Shown piece by piece: positions 34,765-44,238 of a DNA stretch of 64,000 nt. Below the pieces are notes generated by a model. It made no database searches. It worked only from the letters and a program-made list of their open reading frames with translations, and was not told where the DNA came from. Position 1 is the first letter of the stretch; the number at the start of each line of letters is the position of its first letter. The DNA comes from Sphingobacterium spiritivorum (GTDB taxonomy: Bacteria; Bacteroidota; Bacteroidia; Sphingobacteriales; Sphingobacteriaceae). The stretch covers positions 2,790,001-2,854,000 of the forward strand of contig NZ_CP068083.1 of assembly GCF_016725325.1 (NCBI RefSeq). The letters are read 5' to 3'. The translations under genes were made by a program, and so were the position numbers.

Positions 34765-35760
34765 TTATTTATTCATCAGTTTACCGCCGATGTTTCCAAC
34801 TGTCGAACCTGCGCCTGCTCCGGCGATATTTCCGGCTTTCATTGCCGTGGAGTTTACATTGCGGGTAAAGTTCCCTGCGCCTCCGGCTTGGATTACCCAA
34901 CCTGTTACTGTCGGTATAGTGAAGTACCCGATGATGCCGATAATCATAAAAATGATGTACACGGTATTGCTCGTATCAGGAATGTAGGTGGGGTCGGCAA
35001 GCATTGCTATATCCCGTTCTAAAATGAGGGATTGTATTCTTGCCAACATTGAGCTGAACAAATCCGAAACGGGAAGCCACAGGTAAACGCTTACATACCT
35101 CGTGAGCCATTGCGTGAGCGTGGACTGAAAGCCGTCCCATACGGAAATAGCAAAGGCTATTGGTCCGAGTATGGAGAGGACTATCAGGAAAAACGTTCGT
35201 ATGGTATCAATGACCAAAGCCGCCGCCTGAAAGAGTATTTCCAATAGATTGCGAAACCAGTCCTTTATCGCCTTTTCAATCTTGTAGGCTTGCCTGTCCA
35301 TATACATACCCGCCATTGTACCAATGTCGGACGGCGACCAACCCAGTTCGTCCAGTTTCTTATCAAACTCTTCGTCTGATACCATATAGGCAGTTTCAGG
35401 ATTTCTGACCATTGCCTCATATTCCAACTGGTCTTTCTGCTGTTGCAGCTTGTTCAGGTCAATCACCTGGTCTTCGAGTATTTGGTGGGTTCCTACAACC
35501 ACCGGGCTTAACACTGCATTGATGGTTCCCAGTACGATAGTCGGGAAGAACATAATGCACAGCCCCAAAGCGAACGGGCGCAGCAGAGGGAACATATCAA
35601 TAGGTTCGGCACGGCTTAAAGCCTGCCAAACCTTTAATGCTACATAGAACAATGCTCCCAATCCCGCCAAACCCTTAGCTACTGCCGCCATATCGCCTGC
35701 AAGCGGCATCATATCGTCATAAAGCGATCGCAGGAGTTCGTGAAGATTATCCCATTCCAT
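34765..35760 (-). CDS. traJ: TraJ (VirB6-like) conjugal transfer protein
   Basis: This 331-residue polytopic protein has at least five membrane segments (for example at about 18-40, 60-85, 180-215 and 275-295) and a glycine-rich C-terminus ending in GNIGGKLMNK. It matches TraJ, the VirB6-type channel component. It begins three bases after the traI stop. Confidence 0.92.
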   Translation of the reverse strand: MEWDNLHELLRSLYDDMMPLAGDMAAVAKGLAGLGALFYVALKVWQALSRAEPIDMFPLLRPFALGLCIMFFPTIVLGTINAVLSPVVVGTHQILEDQVIDLNKLQQQKDQLEYEAMVRNPETAYMVSDEEFDKKLDELGWSPSDIGTMAGMYMDRQAYKIEKAIKDWFRNLLEILFQAAALVIDTIRTFFLIVLSILGPIAFAISVWDGFQSTLTQWLTRYVSVYLWLPVSDLFSSMLARIQSLILERDIAMLADPTYIPDTSNTVYIIFMIIGIIGYFTIPTVTGWVIQAGGAGNFTRNVNSTAMKAGNIAGAGAGSTVGNIGGKLMNK

Positions 35761-35763
35761 AGT

Positions 35764-36396
35764 TTACCAGTATTTTTGGTTAGCAGTTCCGTAGAGTTCA
35801 AGCACTCTTTGGGCATCGTTTTTCTTTTTCGCTCTTAGGTAGCTCACAGAAATGTTCTTAGTGGTGTAGTAGCGTACAAGGCTGTGGTAATCCTTTACCT
35901 CTTTGTACACACGGTCAATAATGTCCATACGCTCTTTGTCATTCAGCGAAAGGCTTGAAGAGGTTACAATCTGCTTTAGTTCTTTCAGCAGTTCGGTACT
36001 TTCATTGAGCAGTGCCGAATAACCGTTGCCAATAGCGACCAATTCCTGTGGCGAAAAATTGGGGTCGTTCATCATCTTGCCGAAGTTCTGCACGTACATT
36101 TCGGACACATCGCCCACCAAGAGTACGGTTTGCTGCACCTTACGGGCATCTTTTACAAGGTTGTTGATAGCTTTCAGCTTGTCGTAATACTCCTTGCCCT
36201 GGTCGTACACTTTCTTTACTTCGTTGAAGTTCTTTATCACATTACTCACGGTGGAAGAAGTCTGTATGATTTCATTCGCACTGTTGATAATCCCTGAAGC
36301 CAAATTAGCGGGGTCGGTTACAACCCATTGGGCTTTTGCTGACGGTGCTACGGCGAGCATCAGTGCCGTACACACCAGATACATTACTTTTTTCAT
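35764..36396 (-). CDS. traI: TraI (DUF4141) conjugal transfer protein
   Basis: This 210-residue exported protein has a signal peptide (MKKVMYLVCTALMLAVAPSA) and a long alpha-helical mature part, matching DUF4141/TraI and resembling VirB5-type periplasmic pilus-tip proteins. It is encoded between the traG ATPase and traJ, the usual order. Confidence 0.9.
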   Translation of the reverse strand: MKKVMYLVCTALMLAVAPSAKAQWVVTDPANLASGIINSANEIIQTSSTVSNVIKNFNEVKKVYDQGKEYYDKLKAINNLVKDARKVQQTVLLVGDVSEMYVQNFGKMMNDPNFSPQELVAIGNGYSALLNESTELLKELKQIVTSSSLSLNDKERMDIIDRVYKEVKDYHSLVRYYTTKNISVSYLRAKKKNDAQRVLELYGTANQKYW

Positions 36397-36423
36397 TGTT
36401 CTGATTTTTTAAATTGTTAATGA

Positions 36424-38925
36424 CTATTGATTTGAATTGTCCCGCCGTTGCATTGCGATATGCTTAATAGCGAGTTCTACGTTACCATCGAGTTCCGCAG
36501 CAAGCTGCATCACTTCCATCTTTTCGGTTTCCTCTGTGGTGTAGGCGAGGTATTCCTCCAAACTAACTTCGGTGGCATAGACTGCCGAGTGCGTACCACC
36601 TAAACCAATCCAAACCTCTTTGTACAAGCGGCTTGCATCGTTGTTCATATTGATGGAAAGTACCTGACCTTTTTCTTTGTCGGTAAGCCCCAACATTGCC
36701 TGTATATCATCAAACTTGTTCATATACTTGCGTTGGTCTAAAAGGATTTTACAGTCGGAGTTATTGATGATACTTTCTTTCACAATGGGCGACTGGATGA
36801 TATCATCGACCTCCTGTGTTACGACAATGGCTTCTCCGAAAAACTTACGCACGGTTTTGAACAAATACTTGATGTATTCTGCCATTCCCTCTTTTGCAAT
36901 CGCTTTCCAAGCCTCTTCAATCAGGATAAGTTTGCGAATACCTTTCAGTCGGCGCATTTTGTTAATGAACACCTCCATAATGATAATCGTGACTATGGGA
37001 AAGAGGATTTTGTGGTCTTTTATCGCATCAATTTCAAACACGATAAAGCGTTTGGAAAGAAGGTCTAACTGCTTATCGGAGTTGAGCAAATAATCGTATT
37101 CTCCTCCTTTGTAATAGGGTTCGAGAACATTCAGGAAATTGGCAATGTCAAAATCTTTTTCCCTGACTTGTTTCTCCTCCAATACTTTGCGGTAGTCGTC
37201 TTTTACATACTCATAGAAGCCGTTAAATGACGGATAAGTATCATCTTGTTTGATACGTTCGATGTAACCGGAAACAGCATTGGACAATGCTACTTCTTCC
37301 GACCTTGTCGGCGGTTCATCGTCCCGTTTCCAAAGAGTGAGTATCAGAGTTTTGATACTTTCCCGCTTTTCGATGTCGAACACGCCGTCATCGGTATAAA
37401 AGGGATTGAACGCAATCGGGTTATCTTCGGTGTACGTGAAGTAAACACCGTCTTCGCCTTTGGTTTTTCCTTTGATGAGTTCGCATAATCCCTGATAACT
37501 GTTACCCGTATCTACGAGTAGAACGTGAGCACCCTGTTCGTGATATTGGCGTACCATATGGTTAGTGAAGAAAGATTTTCCCGAACCTGACGGACCAAGT
37601 ATGAACTTGTTTCTGTTCGTGATAATCCCACGTTTCATCGGCAAATCGGAAATATCCAAATGGATTGGTTTTCCTGTAAGCCTGTCCGCCATTTTGATAC
37701 CGAACGGAGAGGGCGAATTGTGGTAATTCGTTTCTTCTGCAAAGAAGCACAAGGCAGGTTCTATAAACGTATAGAAACTTTCCTCACTCGGAAAATCGCC
37801 AGCATTGCCTGGCATTGCAGCCCAATACAATGTGGCAACGTCTGTCGTGTTGTGGCGGGGCTTACACTCCATTAGTGCCAACGCACTACCGCAATCGTTC
37901 TTTAGCTGTTTGAGTTCCGCAGGGTCTTCCGACCAAGCCATAATATTGAAGTGTGCTCTTACAGAAGATAGCCCGAAGCTGTGTGCTTCGTTCAGATACT
38001 TCTCAATCCACTCCTTATTGATTTGGTTCGCCCGACTATAACGGGCTAAAGAGTGCATATTACGGGCAGATTTCTCAAACTTTTGCAGGTTGTCCTCGCT
38101 GTTATCCAAGAATAGGTACTGATTGTAAATGTGGTTACAGCTCAATAACAACCCTACGGGTGCAGCAAACGACAAACGGCAGTCGCTCCGGTCGGTAGAT
38201 AGCTTTTCAAAGCGGGTATCAGCCGAAACAGTTGCAGGCAGGTCGTCCGTATCGGACAAGGTGTGCAAAGACAGCCTTTTGTTGCCGATACGCACTTCTT
38301 CCGCTCCTAATGCGATGTCCTGCATTGGTGTTCCGGCTTCTCTCGAAAGTGTAAGGTATTGTTCCAGCAATCCCTGTTTTTCGTCTGTTCCGATGATGTC
38401 GTCTTCGGTCAAACGTCGCAGGTTTACAAAACCGCTATCATTCACGATACGTTCAAACTGTGCGACCGCTTCCATAAATTGATGTATCGTTTCCTTATTG
38501 ATTTCCTTTGGAATAAGCGTACCCTTGCAAAGCGAACTGAAATTGCTTTGCATACGCATTCTGTTCTTGGTCGTTTTTGTCAGGAACAGGTAGCAATAAT
38601 GGTTCAGGAATGGTCGTTCGTTGAAATGCCGTTGATAGCTTTTGGAAAGAAAACTCTGGTCTTCCTGTGCCAAATCGGGAGTGTAGCTTTCTTTGATATA
38701 CCAATCTTGCTTGTGAATGACTGTAAAATCGGGTAATGTCTTAATCGCCTTATGCCAGGCGGAGTGAATAGCTTCGTATTCAGCCGATGCTACCGTAAAC
38801 AGCTCAGGCAATCGTACTTCAAAACAGGCGGTTATGTCCGCATCTTTGGACAGGATACAGTTGTTTTCTACTGCCAAGAGTGGAAACTTATGTTCCAATG
38901 TGGTTGTTTTGGCTACATTTCTCAT
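36424..38925 (-). CDS. traG: TraG (VirB4-type) conjugation ATPase
   Basis: This 833-residue ATPase energises the type IV secretion channel at the inner membrane. The Walker A motif GPSGSGKSFFTNH is near residue 455 and the Walker B region LILIEEAWKAIAKEG near residue 705. Its length and the N-terminal region are as in TraG of Bacteroidetes conjugative transposons. It overlaps the traF stop region by four bases. Confidence 0.95.
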   Translation of the reverse strand: MRNVAKTTTLEHKFPLLAVENNCILSKDADITACFEVRLPELFTVASAEYEAIHSAWHKAIKTLPDFTVIHKQDWYIKESYTPDLAQEDQSFLSKSYQRHFNERPFLNHYCYLFLTKTTKNRMRMQSNFSSLCKGTLIPKEINKETIHQFMEAVAQFERIVNDSGFVNLRRLTEDDIIGTDEKQGLLEQYLTLSREAGTPMQDIALGAEEVRIGNKRLSLHTLSDTDDLPATVSADTRFEKLSTDRSDCRLSFAAPVGLLLSCNHIYNQYLFLDNSEDNLQKFEKSARNMHSLARYSRANQINKEWIEKYLNEAHSFGLSSVRAHFNIMAWSEDPAELKQLKNDCGSALALMECKPRHNTTDVATLYWAAMPGNAGDFPSEESFYTFIEPALCFFAEETNYHNSPSPFGIKMADRLTGKPIHLDISDLPMKRGIITNRNKFILGPSGSGKSFFTNHMVRQYHEQGAHVLLVDTGNSYQGLCELIKGKTKGEDGVYFTYTEDNPIAFNPFYTDDGVFDIEKRESIKTLILTLWKRDDEPPTRSEEVALSNAVSGYIERIKQDDTYPSFNGFYEYVKDDYRKVLEEKQVREKDFDIANFLNVLEPYYKGGEYDYLLNSDKQLDLLSKRFIVFEIDAIKDHKILFPIVTIIIMEVFINKMRRLKGIRKLILIEEAWKAIAKEGMAEYIKYLFKTVRKFFGEAIVVTQEVDDIIQSPIVKESIINNSDCKILLDQRKYMNKFDDIQAMLGLTDKEKGQVLSINMNNDASRLYKEVWIGLGGTHSAVYATEVSLEEYLAYTTEETEKMEVMQLAAELDGNVELAIKHIAMQRRDNSNQ

Positions 38926-39254
38926 ACGGCTTTCGGTTTAGGAGTGAATTTTAAATACCTGCGTACAGGCTTACGACAAATAATGTAGCGAGGGTGTCGT
39001 TTTCTCGCACCTACTTTCATTAGTCCGTGTTCTCTGTACTTTCGGTTCAGCGAAAAGGTCTGCCATACAATGAGCGAAGCACCGCCAGCTCCGAGAAACA
39101 GGCAGACGTAATTACTTACGCCAGCCATATACAATATCATCACGAAGATGAGCGTACCGAGCAGACCACCAGCGAATATGAACAGGTATTGGGCTTTCAG
39201 CCCTTTAAATTCCACTGTCCTGCCAATGCCTTTGTTAATGTTATAACTGTTCAT
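38922..39254 (-). CDS. traF: TraF (DUF4133) conjugal transfer protein
   Basis: This protein of 110 residues starts at MNSYNINKGIGRTVEFKGLK (39254); the 25 residues of upstream frame overlap traE and were dropped. It has two membrane segments at about 24-62 followed by a basic tail, as in DUF4133/VirB3-like proteins. It precedes the VirB4-like traG, with which VirB3 proteins work. Confidence 0.9.
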   Translation of the reverse strand: MNSYNINKGIGRTVEFKGLKAQYLFIFAGGLLGTLIFVMILYMAGVSNYVCLFLGAGGASLIVWQTFSLNRKYREHGLMKVGARKRHPRYIICRKPVRRYLKFTPKPKAV

Positions 39255-39265
39255 AAGGCAGAGGT

Positions 39266-39571
39266 TTACAGGAAGAATGAACGCAGGATAGTAGCCGCAA
39301 CAATCAGGAAGATACACGCACCGAACCACGAAGCCGCCGTCTTCGATGTGTCGGGGTCGCCCGAGCTGAATTTGTTGTACACCTTAACACCTCCGATTAA
39401 GCCGACAACCGCCCCAATCGCATAAATGAGTTGGGTGGCAGGGTCGAAATAAGACGTTACCATTTGGGTAGCCTCGTTGATACCTGCCGACCCGTTTCCC
39501 TGTGCGAACGCACCCATTCCTGACAGCATTGCTACGGCTGCCAGCAAAACTTTTTTACTTTGTTTTTTCAT
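39266..39571 (-). CDS. traE: TraE (DUF4134) conjugal transfer protein
   Basis: This 101-residue protein has a signal sequence ending near MGAFAQGNG and two membrane segments (IYAIGAVVGLIGGVKVY and GACIFLIVAATILRSF), matching DUF4134 and resembling VirB2-type pilin. It opens the traE-Q block. Upstream, 39572-39759 carries no gene; a promoter for this block is expected there since cargo separates it from traD. Confidence 0.9.
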   Translation of the reverse strand: MKKQSKKVLLAAVAMLSGMGAFAQGNGSAGINEATQMVTSYFDPATQLIYAIGAVVGLIGGVKVYNKFSSGDPDTSKTAASWFGACIFLIVAATILRSFFL

Positions 39572-39759
39572 AATTGAAACACATTAATTTGTTACTGTTA
39601 TCCCGCACCTTGCGGACTTTCGGGACAAAGGTGTTTTAGAAATCAAGGCGTGATAACAAAGTGGCAGTGAGAGGAATTGTTTGGCTGTGGGTGGCTGAAT
39701 TGCTAAAGAAAATAGAGAGGTGTTGACAGGAAGAGAGAGGTTTTTACTATCTTCGTAAA

Positions 39760-40071
39760 ATGAAATCCTTGTCGTACATATTAGCATTAATGGTTTTGGT
39801 CTTATCGACCTTGCCAAGCTTTATGGAAGATAAATGTTTTGACCTAGTGAATCAAACAACAAATAGTCAAGAACAAGATAGCGACGATTGCGGTATGGAA
39901 TGTTGCTCGCCTTTTTCTAAATGCAATACCTGTACTGGATTTGTAATTACTTCCTTTTATGCTTTAACATCCAATTATGTCCAACAACCTAAAAAGAAAT
40001 TAGGTGTAATAACAGCGTCAGCTGTTTCAGACTTCCTCTCTTCCATTTGGCAACCCCCTAAGATTAATTAA
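39760..40071 (+). CDS. Cys-rich DUF6660-like exported protein
   Basis: This 103-residue protein has a signal-like N-terminus and a Cys-rich middle (DCGMECC, KCNTC), ending in SSIWQPPKIN. Two other genes in this window (51062 and 54160) share the Cys-rich design and the SSIWQPPKI tail, and all three stand just before a metal-uptake or efflux gene. It is probably a periplasmic metal-binding protein that works with the TonB receptor behind it. TATCTTCG at 39748-39755 may be its -7 box. DUF6660 is a family name recalled, not searched. Confidence 0.72.
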   Translation: MKSLSYILALMVLVLSTLPSFMEDKCFDLVNQTTNSQEQDSDDCGMECCSPFSKCNTCTGFVITSFYALTSNYVQQPKKKLGVITASAVSDFLSSIWQPPKIN

Positions 40072-40158
40072 TGTTTTTAGTGTCTTCGGCACAATAACAG
40101 ATTACGGTGCTACAAACCGTCAATTCTCATTTTTCAAACATTAATGTTTTTTTATACA

Positions 40159-42330
40159 ATGAAAAAAATAGTCTTTGTGTCATTTTTTATGACACTAAAT
40201 CTCTGTGTATTTGCACAAAACACTTTAAATGCTGTTATTAGAAACAGTGAAAACAAAAATCTTTTGATTGGAGTGACAGCATCTATAAAAGGAACCTCGC
40301 TTGCCGCTACATCAAACGAAAACGGTCTCATCATAATAGAAAATATTCCTGATGGGATACAGGAAATACATTTTAGCTATATCGGTTTTAACGACTATAT
40401 AGATACATTGGAATTTCCATTAGCTGACAACAGTCCTATTGAAATCTTACTCAAAGAAAGTTCAGAGGAGTTAGAGGAAGTTGTCATTTCATCCACAAGA
40501 AGCACAAGGAGTATACAAAATATCCCTACCCGTATTGAATTTATTGGAAGTGAAGAACTGGGCGAAAAAGGGAACATGAAACCGGGAGATATTCGTATGC
40601 TTTTAGCGGAAAGCACAGGTATTCACGTACAAACCACTTCGCCTACCAGTGCCAATGCAAGTATTCGTATTCAGGGACTTGATGGAAGATATACACAAAT
40701 CCTGAAAGACGGTTTCCCCATTTATTCAGGTGCTTCAAGTGGATTGGGTTTGTTACAGATACCACCACTTGACCTCAAACAAGTAGAAGTCATCAAAGGC
40801 TCTACATCTACACTATATGGAGGCGGAGCAATAGCTGGACTGGTCAATCTGATTTCCAAAACGCCGACCTATGAGAGAGATTTAGGTTTTCACCTCAATG
40901 GAACATCCGGCAGGGGTTTGGATATAAACGGCTTTTATGGACAAAGGTTTAATAAAATTGGAACAACTATATTTGCTTCCCATAACCGTAACGCAGCTTA
41001 TGATCCTGCTAAGAACGGACTATCCGCTATTCCACAATTCGAACGCTATGTACTGAATCCGAAGCTCTTCGTTTATTTCAATGAAAAGACGAAACTGAAC
41101 TTCGGTATCAACACAACGATCGAGAGCCGTTTGGGAGGTGATATGCTTTACATCAAAGGAAATGGAGATAATACAAACCAATATTTTGAGGAAAATAAAA
41201 CACAACGCTATTCCACACAATTTATTTTCGACCATATCATCAATGAAAACAGTACTGTTCAAGTCAAAAATAGTGTAAGTTATTTTAACCGAAATACTAC
41301 CATTCCAAACTATCAGTTTGAGGGAACACAAACAGCAAGTTTTACCGAAGCCAACTACACCAACAGTACTGAAAAATCGGAATGGGTCACAGGTATTAAT
41401 ATTTGGACGGATAATTTCAAAGAAAAGCAGATTATGGCATCTCCGTTGAGAGATTATAATCAGACTACATTCGGTGCTTTTGTACAAAATTCTTTTAATG
41501 CTACGGATTGGTTTCAATTGGAAACAGGTTTTAGAACGGATTATGTTGTGGATTATGGGGTGGTATTCTTACCGAGAGTTTCGGCTCTATTCCACATTGC
41601 CGAGGGCTTAACTTCACGAGTTGGTGGTGGATTTGGCTATAAAACACCTACCATTTTTACGGAAGAAAGCGAACGCCTACAATATCAAAATGTAATGCCC
41701 ATTGACGACAAGACCAATAAATTGGAAAAAAGTTATGGAGCAAATGCAGACATCAATTACCGCACCTACATTGGGGAAGATTGGTCATTTAGCATAAATC
41801 AATTGTTCTTTTACACCTATTTGGATAATCCCTTGTTACTTGAAAACTCCTCGGCAAATCTGTATCAGTTTGTTAATTCTCCTGGCTACATCCATACCAA
41901 AGGAACAGAAACCAATATTAAAATTGGTTATGATGACCTGAAATTGTTTTTGGGTTATACCTATACAGATGCCCGATTACACCATAATGGAACGACTGTA
42001 GAAAGCCCTTTAACACCAAAACACCGCATTAATTCCATCCTGATGTATGAAATAGAAGACAAATGGAAAATTGGTCTGGAAGCCTATTATTTCAGTCGCC
42101 AAAAACTGAATAATGGAACTACGGGCAAAGATTACTTTATTACTGGATTTATGGCTGAAAAGATTTGGGAAAGATTTTCTCTGTACATCAACTTTGAAAA
42201 CTTCCTCGACACCCGACAAACACGCTTTGACAGCATTTATACAGGAACAATAACCAATCCAGTTTTTAAAGACATTTATGCACCTTTGGACGGATTTGTG
42301 ATTAACGGAGGAATAAAATTTAAGCTTTAA
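40159..42330 (+). CDS. TonB-dependent receptor (metal or metallophore)
   Basis: This 723-residue outer-membrane receptor has a signal peptide (ending CVFAQN), a carboxypeptidase-regulatory-like domain at about 23-105, a plug domain at about 110-230 (SIRIQGLDGRYTQILKDGFP) and a 22-strand barrel ending in KFKL. It imports a substrate through TonB/ExbBD, encoded elsewhere. The neighbouring Cys-rich protein and CDF-like transporter suggest a metal or metal chelate. Start at 40159 was chosen because it gives a proper signal peptide. Confidence 0.9.
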   Translation: MKKIVFVSFFMTLNLCVFAQNTLNAVIRNSENKNLLIGVTASIKGTSLAATSNENGLIIIENIPDGIQEIHFSYIGFNDYIDTLEFPLADNSPIEILLKESSEELEEVVISSTRSTRSIQNIPTRIEFIGSEELGEKGNMKPGDIRMLLAESTGIHVQTTSPTSANASIRIQGLDGRYTQILKDGFPIYSGASSGLGLLQIPPLDLKQVEVIKGSTSTLYGGGAIAGLVNLISKTPTYERDLGFHLNGTSGRGLDINGFYGQRFNKIGTTIFASHNRNAAYDPAKNGLSAIPQFERYVLNPKLFVYFNEKTKLNFGINTTIESRLGGDMLYIKGNGDNTNQYFEENKTQRYSTQFIFDHIINENSTVQVKNSVSYFNRNTTIPNYQFEGTQTASFTEANYTNSTEKSEWVTGINIWTDNFKEKQIMASPLRDYNQTTFGAFVQNSFNATDWFQLETGFRTDYVVDYGVVFLPRVSALFHIAEGLTSRVGGGFGYKTPTIFTEESERLQYQNVMPIDDKTNKLEKSYGANADINYRTYIGEDWSFSINQLFFYTYLDNPLLLENSSANLYQFVNSPGYIHTKGTETNIKIGYDDLKLFLGYTYTDARLHHNGTTVESPLTPKHRINSILMYEIEDKWKIGLEAYYFSRQKLNNGTTGKDYFITGFMAEKIWERFSLYINFENFLDTRQTRFDSIYTGTITNPVFKDIYAPLDGFVINGGIKFKL

Positions 42331-42335
42331 AATAA

Positions 42336-43130
42336 ATGGAAAAAACCATATTCAATATAACTAAAATGGATTGCCCAAGCGAGGAGCAATTAATCCGTAT
42401 GAAACTGCAAGACTTTGATACGGTAAAAGGATTGGAATTCGATATAGCCAATAGAAAATTAGACGTTTATCACGATGGAAACCCAGAGCCAATTTTTTTG
42501 GCTCTGGGAACACTGAATCTAAATACGACATTGGTTTCAACCGAAAAAAGTAATTTCGTTGTTGAAACAGATACAAGCAAGAAGCAACGGAAATTACTTT
42601 GGATCGTATTGATTATCAACTTCCTGTTCTTTGGATTGGAAATGTTATTCGGTGTTTTTTCAGGCTCAATGGGGTTGGTAGCCGATAGTTTGGATATGCT
42701 TGCCGACAGTGTCGTTTACGCATTGGCATTAATCGCCGTGGGTGGAACAATCGCTTTAAAAAACAACATCGCCAGATTTGCAGGATACTTCCAAGTCTTA
42801 CTGGCTATTATAGGTTTCGTTGAAGTAATCAGACGTTGTATGGGAATTGAAGCTATGCCCGATTTCAAGACAATGATTGTCGTTTCAGTTTTAGCATTGA
42901 TTGCAAACGTATTTTGCCTTTATCTTTTACAAAAGAACAAAAGTAAAGAAGCGCATATGCAGGCTTCGATGATATTCACATCAAATGATGTCATTATCAA
43001 TTCGGGAGTTATTGTTGCTGGTCTTTTAGTTAATTGGCTCAATTCAAGTTATCCAGATTTGATTATTGGAGCTATTGTATTTGTAATTGTAGCAAGAGGG
43101 GCTTACAGAATATTGAAGTTGGCAAAGTAA
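42336..43130 (+). CDS. CDF-like cation transporter with HMA-like N-terminus
   Basis: This 264-residue inner-membrane protein has an N-terminal ferredoxin-like domain (residues 1-70) with MDCPSEE where metal-binding HMA domains have CxxC. Six membrane segments follow. TM2 carries DSLDMLADS where zinc CDF proteins have HxxxD, and TM5 carries SNDVIINS. The metal-site residues therefore differ from the usual Zn transporters, so specificity is unclear. It begins five bases after the receptor gene and shares its operon. Confidence 0.82.
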   Translation: MEKTIFNITKMDCPSEEQLIRMKLQDFDTVKGLEFDIANRKLDVYHDGNPEPIFLALGTLNLNTTLVSTEKSNFVVETDTSKKQRKLLWIVLIINFLFFGLEMLFGVFSGSMGLVADSLDMLADSVVYALALIAVGGTIALKNNIARFAGYFQVLLAIIGFVEVIRRCMGIEAMPDFKTMIVVSVLALIANVFCLYLLQKNKSKEAHMQASMIFTSNDVIINSGVIVAGLLVNWLNSSYPDLIIGAIVFVIVARGAYRILKLAK

Positions 43131-43143
43131 ATGTAAAAATAAG

Positions 43144-43174
43144 TTGAGCCTGAAATTTAGTTTTTCAGGCTCAA
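43144..43174. terminator. Bidirectional terminator between cargo and traD
   Basis: A perfect 12-bp stem (43144-43155 with 43163-43174, seven-base loop) separates the plus-strand metal cargo from the minus-strand traD. Confidence 0.88.
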
Positions 43175-43190
43175 TTAAAATAATTCCGTT

Positions 43191-43826
43191 TCAGACAAAC
43201 TCCCCAATATCAAAATCATCTAAATCATTGTTCCGCAAAGTGGAAGAACTGATTTCCGTTTCAGATGAGAGTGAGCTATCCAATAGCTTGGCAATTTTAC
43301 TGGATGCACCCGCTATAGAATTTTCCAGCAGACTAAATAATTCGGTTCCCTGTATTTTCTGAACGATTGCTATCGCTGTTTCCTTTTGAGATGACTCCAG
43401 TTTTTCTTGCTGAAGCAACATCCCCACGGAGCTTAGTTCTTCAAAGGTAACCCCTTGGGCAAAACCATTATCGCCACCAGATATTCCGTACCTGTTCCAT
43501 TCTTCTTCCTCTTCTTCAAAATCAGGTTGATTGCTAAAAACTTCATCCAGCTCTTCCTGCGGAATCTGAATACTCCTGTTTTCATTTTCGTCGTATTCAA
43601 TGTCTAAATTATCGGGATTTACCTCTGGTTCCTCAATCTGGCGTTCATTGGCAGTGTTTGGCACTGAAAGGCGTTCTACGGGTTTGGGCTGTCCCATAAT
43701 ATCGGGCAGATCCGGATTGACTTTCTTTTGCGGAGGTTTTTGTTTTGACCTTTTCTTAATGATAATCTTATCCTGCAAAAGCAGGACAATGACGATCAGC
43801 AGGCATATTACTATTACAATTTCCAT
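43191..43826 (-). CDS. traD: TraD-type conjugal transfer protein
   Basis: This 211-residue protein has one N-terminal membrane segment (residues 3-18) and then a long hydrophilic, strongly acidic part with Glu runs (FEEEEEEWNRY). It occupies the traD position after traA and the DUF3408 gene. The stop is followed by the terminator at 43144, so the operon ends here and traE starts anew beyond the cargo. Confidence 0.78.
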   Translation of the reverse strand: MEIVIVICLLIVIVLLLQDKIIIKKRSKQKPPQKKVNPDLPDIMGQPKPVERLSVPNTANERQIEEPEVNPDNLDIEYDENENRSIQIPQEELDEVFSNQPDFEEEEEEWNRYGISGGDNGFAQGVTFEELSSVGMLLQQEKLESSQKETAIAIVQKIQGTELFSLLENSIAGASSKIAKLLDSSLSSETEISSSTLRNNDLDDFDIGEFV

Positions 43827-43828
43827 AA

Positions 43829-44227
43829 CTATAAAATTGGTTTAAAACGTTCGTTGAAATAATCTGTAATATCGTCCCCGTACTCTCTAAAATGGTGTTC
43901 AAGAATGTTGTCGATATAAGAATAGAGTGTAGTCTTTTCTTCTCTTGTTAATTGTACTATACGTAACAACCTTTCGTGATATTCTGGACGAATGTAAACG
44001 ACCTTTCCGTTTCGACCTGAAGGAAAACGATTGACCAGAAATGTCTCCTCATAATCCACCTTCTTTAGGGAGCTATTGCGGGCTTTTGGTTTTGTTTCCT
44101 TCTGTATTTTCTGTTGTTGAATAACTTCGGGTATAGTAACAGATTGATTACCACTCATGATATTCATGATTAATTCTTCATCAACATCGGGCTTATCAAA
44201 ATCTTTTCTTCTCTTATCTGTTGACAT
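43829..44227 (-). CDS. DUF3408 conjugal transfer protein
   Basis: This 132-residue protein has a disordered charged N-terminus and a C-terminal DUF3408 domain (FLVNRFPSGRNGKVVYIRPE, then LYSYIDNILEHHF). It is the traB/traC-position gene between ParA-like traA and traD and may bind DNA or the partition ATPase. Two bases separate it from traD. Confidence 0.85.
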   Translation of the reverse strand: MSTDKRRKDFDKPDVDEELIMNIMSGNQSVTIPEVIQQQKIQKETKPKARNSSLKKVDYEETFLVNRFPSGRNGKVVYIRPEYHERLLRIVQLTREEKTTLYSYIDNILEHHFREYGDDITDYFNERFKPIL

Positions 44228-44238
44228 ACTTAACTATT

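Noticed and set aside
39584..39817. Minus-strand open frame between traE and the cargo
   Set aside because: It overlaps the start of the Cys-rich cargo gene and lacks any domain; the interval is more likely a promoter region.
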